Shown here: piece by piece, positions 56,827-64,000 of the stretch | Layout of the letters: each line of letters starts with the position of its first letter | How positions within the stretch are numbered: the first letter of the stretch is position 1 | Assembly: GCA_036346255.1 (NCBI GenBank) | Contig: CM070619.1 | Span: 37,330,342 to 37,394,341, forward strand | Direction of reading: 5' to 3' | Source: Ampelocalamus luodianensis | Lineage: Eukaryota > Streptophyta > Magnoliopsida > Poales > Poaceae | DNA length: 64,000 nucleotides | The notes under the pieces: model-generated | What the model was told of the DNA's origin: nothing | What the model saw: the letters and a program-made list of their open reading frames with translations, nothing else | The model's database searches: none | Position numbers and translations under genes: made by a program

Positions 56827-59800
56827 GAAATCATGATCAAAACCTATTTCATATTAAAGTATGCTAACAGAGGAATTTTACAAGCTTGAGTTTGCTCAGT
56901 TTGGAGTTATACATAAAAAGATATGCACTTTACAAGGTTTTACTTGAATTTCTGGAACATTAAATAATGGCAGAAACAAATTAATATTGTTTATAAAATT
57001 TTCTGCTACAAAAACATGTCTAAAAGCATTTTTAAATTAAACTATAGTGAAACATGAATTTACTACATTTGGAACCATCTAAAAAGGACTTAAAACGAAT
57101 TAGATATGAATTTCTAAAGTTTTCATACAATTCTTAGTTGATAATTAAAGATTTACCGAAATAAAACAAAGCTTATCAAAAAGGAATCGACATGGACGAA
57201 CGTGGACCCTTGATTCGGAATCCAACGGCCCACGTGCGGAAGAAAAACGCACGCGCGCGATCCCAAAGGGGCTCACCGTTGGATCTAAATCCAACGGCCC
57301 ACGAGGATTGGGCCGTTCGGGCGACGCGAAGGCCACGACCAACCACGGCCGCAGATCTTGAGATGAAGGGCTCAGAGCGCGGAGACGTTCGGGTGACCCG
57401 AACGACACACCGATCTCAACCACAGATCGCGAGATGGACGATCCAGAGCGGTTGGGAGCTCGGGTGGTCCGAACGGCCACTCAGATCTAGACCATTGATC
57501 TAGATCTGAGGGCCCACAGAGATTGAGACCTCCGGAGTTCAAAATTTTGGATAGATCTAGACCGTTGATCTTGAGATCGATGGTCCATGATCAACGAGTG
57601 TTTCGCACGCGCCCGAGAGGGTTAAATGGCACAGGGCCCACATGACAGAGACGCATAGGGCTATTTAGGACAGCTTATTAAATACTAAGTCCGATGATTA
57701 GTGATGATTAGAATTAATTGTGTCTTAATGTTTTCGCACATAGGGGTTTAAGTGGATGGGGGCCCACCTGACAGTGACACATTAGGATTATTTATGACAC
57801 ATTAATTGCTGCCTATGATTAGCAATTAATGAAACCCAAATTTTTGTCCTAATGACTCCGTTACTGCGGTTTAGGCCTACGGGCCCACATGTCAGTGACT
57901 CGTGGAGTCATTCCCGACAGCCTTTTATTGCTAAGCATTAATTACCAATGATTGATTATTAATGATGTCCTAAAGGCGTTGATTAGGTCCGTGGGGTTAA
58001 ATGGTTGGGCCCACTGTGAGTGGCACAGTGGACCAGTTTAATACATATTAATTACCTCCAATGATTAACAATGATTAAGCCATTAATGATGTCCTAATGA
58101 CAACGGCTCACAGAGGCTCCCGTCCGGCAAAAACTGAGCGACAAAGAACGGCTTGTCGCCGGCGGCTCCGGCCATAGCGGCGCCCACAAAGTACCAAAAT
58201 GGGTTCGCAATAGCCTTGCGGAACCGATGGTGATGACCTCGCCGGCGGCAACGGCCCACAACGCCGGCGAGCCGAAAAAAGGCACGGTGACAACTAAGGC
58301 CAAAAACAAAAATGGCTCAAAAAGCTCCGTATTGTCCAAAGAAGCGTGTGCCACAGCGTCTAGGGACTAATAAGAAGCTACCTTAACCAAGATGAGCTTC
58401 AAAGATGGCCGGAGGAGCTTGGACAACAGAGAAACTTGCCGGAGTTAAAGAAGATGAAGTGAAAAAGATGTCCTGAGCAAAATGAGTGATACCAGATCAT
58501 CATTATAGCTTTATTATAGCTCAGAGAAGCTCCAAGAGCAATTAATTGAGAAAATAAGCCCACTGAATTTGGAGAAGAAAGGGGGTAAAATCGGCCGAAA
58601 TGATCCAAACTCAAAATTGGTCAATTCCTGTGAATGAAACCCAAAATTGAGTTAGGGGAAATGCATAGGGGGTTAAGGAGTTCAAAAGGGTACAAGAAAA
58701 ATTGAAGATGAACCACTGGAGCACCAAAGCCATCAACAGAGCTTCACGGCCATTAATGGTGGTTTTGGTATTTTCAGTGGTTTTGAGCCCCACAGCAAAG
58801 AAGGAGCTAGGTGTGGTGTAAAGAAATATCAGGAGGGGCTTTGGGGAGCTTTATAAAGCTAGAAAATTAGGGTTTGGGCAAGAACGAGCTCCACGGGTGA
58901 ACTTGGATCACGGCACAACCGTGGAGCAAAAGAGAAATGATGGGGGTGCAGGAGTAGGGCATGCCTACGACCGAAAGCAAGCCGCATGCATTCGCCGCGC
59001 GACCAAGGAGAGTTGACGAGGGAACTCGAAGTGACCCGGCCATGCCGCTCCCTGTTCACGCACGGCTCGAGGAAGAAGAAGAGCAGAAAAGCTAGGGTTG
59101 TTGGGGGCGATCCGATTCAAAATGGACGGCTATGATCGCTTCATGCTCCCGAGGTTTAAACCAACAGAGGATATCGTGAGCGTCCGATTTTAATCCAACG
59201 GCTCACAATGAGAAGTGCAATCGGGTGGTCCGAACGTCTCCAACGAATGTGGACAGCCCGATTGAAATCTAATGGCTGACAGTACCTGCACCTGTGCGCT
59301 TTAAAACAGGCTCGAGTGCGGCTAGTTGGCTGAGCCAAGTCAAGTGGCTCGAGCGCGAGACTGGTCCGCACCCGAGGAACAGTGAAACCCGGTTTAGGGT
59401 TTTAAATTTGAGCTGAGAATTTAAGGGATTTTTAGGGATAGCAAATTAACTCCAAAAATTCTGAAATTTTTATAGGAACTTGCTAACTTAGATAATAACC
59501 TTGTGTAAAATTTTCAGAGGTTTTTATGCAGTTCATTGTTCTCCAAAAATTCTGCAAGGTTCTGGAATAGGGTTTGACTAAAAGTCAAACAAGTTTGACT
59601 GACCTCCAAAAGCATTCAAACAATTTCTAAAATTTGTGAAATTTTTCAGAGGGGTCACACACCAACCCTAGAAATTAGGAAAAATATTTCCAGGAGATGA
59701 TCACAAGATTTGACAAGATTGTTTCTGGAAGACAAGGTTTTGGATCAAAAGACCTGTGACTTTGTATTTCCATAATTCTTTTTACAAGAATTGTTTAGAA

Positions 59801-59886
59801 CAAACAGGAAATACATGATGTAAGAAAAAGTTTTAATTTCTACTCATTTTCTTACATTTTAAACACAAGTCCAAAATTGGGATGTT
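56827..59886 (-). repeat. LTR E, right piece
   Basis: Continues the left piece (28562-29319) after the C target copy GAAAT. It contains the GC-rich hairpin zone (57190-57600), a tandem hairpin array (57610-58110), the CCGGCGAGCC leader (58120-58280), a TATA candidate TTTATAAAG near 58850 (minus) and the conserved end block up to GGGATGTT at 59886. The final ACA is missing and H begins. Confidence 0.85.
57610..58110. repeat. Tandem hairpin array in LTR E
   Basis: Diverged copy of the C array: repeated GGGCCCACATG(A/T)CAG with TTAATTGCT/AGCAATTAA-type inverted repeats and GTCCTAATGA. Shows the array predates the split of C and E. Confidence 0.8.
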
Positions 59887-60803
59887 CGACCTTCGGAGGT
59901 CCGAGTGTATCGGAGATCTGAGCCACAGATCAAGAAACGAGCGGCCCACACTGATGAGGACGATAGAGGGGTCTGAAGGTTAAAAGAGATCCGGGCCGCA
60001 GATGTCAAAACGGACGGTGAAAGGGGACTTAACGCGCTAGAATACCTTAATGTACTGAGGAGGTCTAGGCCGTTAGATTTAGATCCGACGGTCCAGAGCT
60101 GACGGGGAGGTCCTAAAGGTTATAGATCTACAAGAGGAGGTCCTGAACGGCTAGGATCTCAATGGGGAGGTCCTAAACGATCGAGATTTGCTCGGGAGGT
60201 CCTGAGGTTTCCTTTACAAAAGACCAAAGGTGGTCTTGTGCAAAGAGGACCCCGAGGGAGGTCTTTGGGGTTGTTTTTGCAAAACGTAAAAAAGGAGGTC
60301 CTTTGCGAACACACAGAGGGTGGTCCAAAGGAGCGGAGGTCCTGGCAACTAAGGTTTTACCCAGGGAGAGATACGGTCCAGCGGTCCAGATCTAATCCAA
60401 GGAGGTCATTAACGGCTGAGATTAACTTAGGAGGTCCTGGGACTTGTCGAATTTAAGGCAACAGTACAGAGCATCGCAGTTTGCCCGCCGGCTTGCCGCC
60501 GGCGACTCCAGCCACGACGGTGCAAGCCAACGGTGCCAAAACGTGCACAATACTATTGCGAACCAAATGAGGGTACTTTCAACGGCGGAGCTGGCCTAGC
60601 GCACCAGCGAGCCGGAGAGGGGCGGAGGAGCTACTACAACAAAATATGAAAACGCAAAAAAGTTTCGCTACGATCTAATCTAACAGGTTCTCGAGCACTA
60701 GGGGGTCATTGTGAAGACATCTGGACGCAGGGGAGGTCCGAAGGAGCTCGGAGAAGTCCTGGCGGTGGAGACCAACGCCAGAGTTGAAGACTACAACGAA
60801 GAT
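59887..60803 (-). repeat. LTR H fragment with GGAGGTCCT repeats
   Basis: Joined directly to the broken end of E. About eleven GGAGGTCC(T) motifs at irregular 25-60-bp spacing (60055-60435) precede a GCCGGCGACTCC block like 32735 of C LTR. It is therefore an LTR interior in minus orientation. It ends where LTR F starts. No gene is seen. Confidence 0.7.
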
Positions 60804-62553
60804 GTAACATCCCAAGTTTTTGGACTTGTGTTTCAAATGTAAGAAAATGAGTAGAAATTAAAACTTTTTCTTACATCATGTATTTCCTGTATATTCTAAA
60901 CAATTCTTGTAAAAGGAATATGGGAATGCAAAGTCACAAGTCTTTTGATCCAAATCTTGACCTTTCAAAAACATTCTTGTCAAATTTTGTGATCATCTCC
61001 TGAAAATATTTTTCCCAAGTTCTAGGGTTGGTATGTGACCCCTCTGAAAAATTTCATAATTTTTAGAAATTGTTTGTATGTTTTCGGAGGGCAGTCAAAC
61101 CTGTTTGACCTTTAGTTAAAACCCTATTCCAGTACATTGCAGAATTTTTGGAGACAAATGCACTCCATAAAAACCTCTGGAAATTTTACACAAGGTCAAT
61201 ATCCTAATTAGCAAGCTCCTGTAAAAATTTCAAAATTTTTGGAGTTGTTTTGCTACCTCAAAGAAATCCCCAAAGTCCAGCTCAATATAAAAACCCTAAA
61301 ACTAAACTCTGGTCTGAGCCAGACTTCGGCTCGAGTCAAACCCGAGCCCAAGTCATTTGACCCGATCGAACCAAGCCACATTGAGTCTAAACCGTTGGAT
61401 TAAAATCCAATGCTCACGACCTCCCCTTGTGTTTTGAACCTCGGGAGATCTTGAGCGAATCTAACCGTCCATTTTCGATCGGACCGCCCACGACCACCCT
61501 AGCCTTTTTTTCCTGCTCTTCTTCTTCCTCGCGTCGTGCTCTGTACAGCGAGCGGCATGGCTAGGTCTTGTCGTGCTCCCTCGTCAACGTCTCTCTAGTC
61601 GGGCATTTAGTGCGCGTCGGCTCGCTTTCGGCCGCGGTCATGCCCTATTCCTGCCCCCATCATTTCTTTTTCGGACCATGGCAGCGCTATGGACCAAGCT
61701 CACCCGAGGATCTCGTTTTTGGCCAAACCCTAGTTCTCCATCTATATGAAGCTCCCTAAACCCCTCTTTGAGCTCCTTTGTAGCACCCCTTAGCTCCCCA
61801 TTGCTTGTGGAGCTCAAAACACCGAAAACACCAAAACCACCATTTTCGGCCGTGAAGCTCCATTGTGGGTCTTGGTGCTCCAGTGGTTCTTCCTCCTTTC
61901 TTTTTGTACCCTTTTGAGCCCCTTAACCCTACATTCATTTCCCTATCTTAATTTTGGGTTTTATTCACAGGAATCACTCAATTTTAAGTTTGAATCTTTT
62001 CGGCCGAAATCATCCCCTTTCTTCTCCAGCTCCGGTAAGGGCTTTTTTCTCAATTAATTGCTCTTGGAGCTTCTCTGAGCTATAATGAAGTTATAGTGTT
62101 GATCTGGTCTCACTCATTTTGCTCAGACCATCATTTCCACTTCATCTTCTTCAACTCCGGTGAGCTCCCCCGTGGTCAAAGCTTCTCCGACCATCTTTGA
62201 AGCTCCTCTTGGCTAAGGTAGCTTCTTATTAGTCCCTAGAAGCCTGGGCACCCGCTTTTGTGGACCTTTGCGGAGCTTTTAACCATTTTTGGTTTTTTGC
62301 CGTTTTGGTCACCGTCGTTATTTCTGGCTCGCCGGCGTTCTAGGCCGTCGCTGCCGTCGAGACTACCTCCGGTGGGTGCGCAATGTTATTGCGAACCCAT
62401 TTTGGCCTTTAGGTTTTGCCGCCATGGCCGGAGCCGCTGGCAACGAGCCTTCTCTCGCGCTCGGGTTTTTGTCGGACGCAAGCTGCCCTGTTGCTTGTCA
62501 TTAGGGCAAAGATCCTCTCATTATTGAGCTAATCATGGTTAATCATTGGTAAT
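60804..62553 (+). repeat. LTR F, plus strand, interrupted by G
   Basis: Starts TGTAACATCCCAAG at 60804 and is the reverse complement in arrangement of the end of C and E LTRs (CTACTCATTTTCTTACA block, TTTTGGAGTT block, hairpin CCGTTGGATTAAAATCCAA at 61390). It holds GC-rich leader parts (61500-62500) and stops at 62553 in the hairpin array, where LTR G begins. Confidence 0.85.
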
Positions 62554-64000
62554 TGTGAGGACCCCAATTTATTTGGCTTGTGATGCTTAACCAACCACCT
62601 GGTCCTAGCATCACAAATCAAATAAACTGATCCTCGAGATATGTATACTTCCCAGAAAGCAGTATACACACCTCGTTACAAAATTAGACATCATCTCCAT
62701 TCCAAACATAGAGTCCAAACACCACACTACCAAACGGAAGATAAACAAATAGTAGAGCTATTACAGACAAAGGCCGACAGTCCACAAGATACACAAATAA
62801 ACAAGACAAATAGTAGAGCTATTACAGACAAAGGCCGACAGGCCACAAGATACACAAATAAATAAGATGGCTATAAACAAAGCCAATCAGTGTGCCTTCA
62901 ACCCACAAGGCAATCTGACCGGACCGCCAAGTCTAGTCGTCCACGAAACGGCAACACAGCTCACAGAAGTGAGGCCCTTGGGGCTCACCTTCTTCCTCTG
63001 CAACAAAAACATTAAGCAAAGCAACGAGTACAAAGATTGTCTTTGTACCCATAGAGCGACGTGTGAACTAGCGCACTGTTCATATGCTACATGCAGGCTT
63101 ATTTGGTGGAGGACATATGTTTCATTTGCACAAAGCCAGATTTGTTTGCAATAATGTAATACAGTTTGAAGGCAAGTTTACAATTCATTTTTAATATTGA
63201 AATAACTGCGAAATAAAGATAGATACAAGTAACCACCTAGAAGTGACTATCCCAATAGTCACTACAACATAGCACGAATCCCCAGATTCGTACCACCCAT
63301 CAAGTTTTAATTTAAATGTTGTAGTCTAGTTCTTACGGGGTGTATCCGAGCGTGTCCATAACCTAGGACGAGGCTATTCGAATAGTTTTAACCTGCAGGG
63401 TGTACCAATGTACCCACACTTGGACCGCCTTTAAGCCAAAGCACACTTCCGAAGGTATCTTTGTACGGCTAAGTCCTACGAGACTTTTCCAATATTGTGT
63501 ATTAACTACGAGCCGCTCGTATGGATAGAAATCCATACGCTTACATGGTAAAGCCGAAAAGGCAACTACCCACTCGAGGATAAAGCTTTTGGACAACTAC
63601 CATGCTCCCACCTCCATCCCTCCTGCGACCTCCTGCGACCGGGCCAATACACGCCAAAGTACTAGGTCAAGAGAGGTCCCATATACTCTAGTGTGGTTAG
63701 CACGCAAAATGCTCGATGCGGTGGCGCAAGTAACTCGGTCCTTAATCGGCTCGGGCACCTTTCGGTCACACCCAACAGATCACACCGGTCTTACCATTGT
63801 GCCCAAGTCTAAATCATTTTTGTTTTCATTTTTAATTTTGCAATTAAACATAGCGAAATGCTAAAACATAAAGTTATAGAAAATTTTGTGTGATCAAGGT
63901 TACCGACTAAAGTCGATAACCTTGATTCTACCGATAACTAAGCATGTCTAAGCAACTTGACCGGATCTACTAAGTGACAAGAGATCATCCAATGATCTCT
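62554..64000 (-). repeat. LTR G, continues past the window
   Basis: Starts TGTGAGGACCCCAATTTATT at 62554, so it is the plus-strand left edge of a minus-strand LTR like B and C. It has a near-exact tandem pair at 62746-62865 (about 54 bp, ACAAATAGTAGAGCTATTACAG type) and CTATTCGAATAG at 63374-63385. It runs to the window end. Probably inserted in F with GTAAT as the left target copy. Confidence 0.8.

Overview
The window is intergenic DNA from a large plant genome, almost certainly a grass (Poaceae). It is built almost entirely of nested Ty3/gypsy LTR retrotransposons. The evidence is tRNA-Met primer sites, TG...CA LTRs with 5-bp target duplications, Tat and chromovirus (Tekay/RIRE3-like) proteins, antisense retroelement genes with GT-AG introns, and plant-type 18S and eRF1 gene fragments. 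I see no intact host gene, tRNA gene or CRISPR array. Nearly every reading frame is broken.

Layout. (1) 1-227 is a fragment of a Tat-lineage pol. (2) 228-14037 is a Tat-lineage element on the minus strand (here TAT1). Its gag, protease, RT/RNase H, second RNase H and integrase run from 10.6 kb down to 5.5 kb. A convergent, intron-containing antisense gene lies at 1273-4203. Short GTCGTA...TACGAC hairpin repeats are scattered through its LTR and introns. Its right LTR is split by a 3.2-kb DNA transposon (10780-13988) that carries the 5' end of an eRF1 translation release factor gene, apparently with its 5'UTR intron. (3) 14038-28380 is a minus-strand chromovirus (element B). Its integrase is interrupted at 15825-20347 by a composite of ORF0, leader DNA and a plus-strand LTR. 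(4) 28562-29319 and 56827-59886 are two halves of one old LTR (E), split by element C. (5) 29320-56826 is element C (minus strand). It has two 5.2-kb LTRs, a GAAAT target duplication, and only about 2.35 kb of internal DNA. That internal DNA holds a multi-zinc-knuckle gag fragment and a diverged 18S rRNA fragment. (6) 36558-51275 is element D (plus strand), inside C. It has 4.4-kb LTRs, a CTTGC target duplication, and ORF0, gag and pol in order. (7) 59887-64000 holds three more LTR pieces: H, F (plus strand) and G (minus strand, running off the window).

Order of events, read from the nesting: E is oldest, then C inserted into E, then D into C. The eRF1-carrying transposon landed in an existing TAT1 LTR. 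B, C, E, F, G and H belong to one superfamily of giant-LTR chromoviruses. They share the TGTAACATCCC start, the TGTGAGGACC reverse-complement end, a tRNA-Met primer site and a palindromic CTATTCGAATAG core.

Points most worth checking: the eRF1-carrying transposon, the 18S rRNA fragment inside C, the zinc-knuckle array in C gag, the arrays of hairpin repeats in LTR U3 regions, the antisense gene of TAT1, and a strong concentration of LTR-LTR differences and frameshifts at CAG/CTG/CCG sites. The last could be assembly error at methylated cytosines and would change how broken these genes really are.
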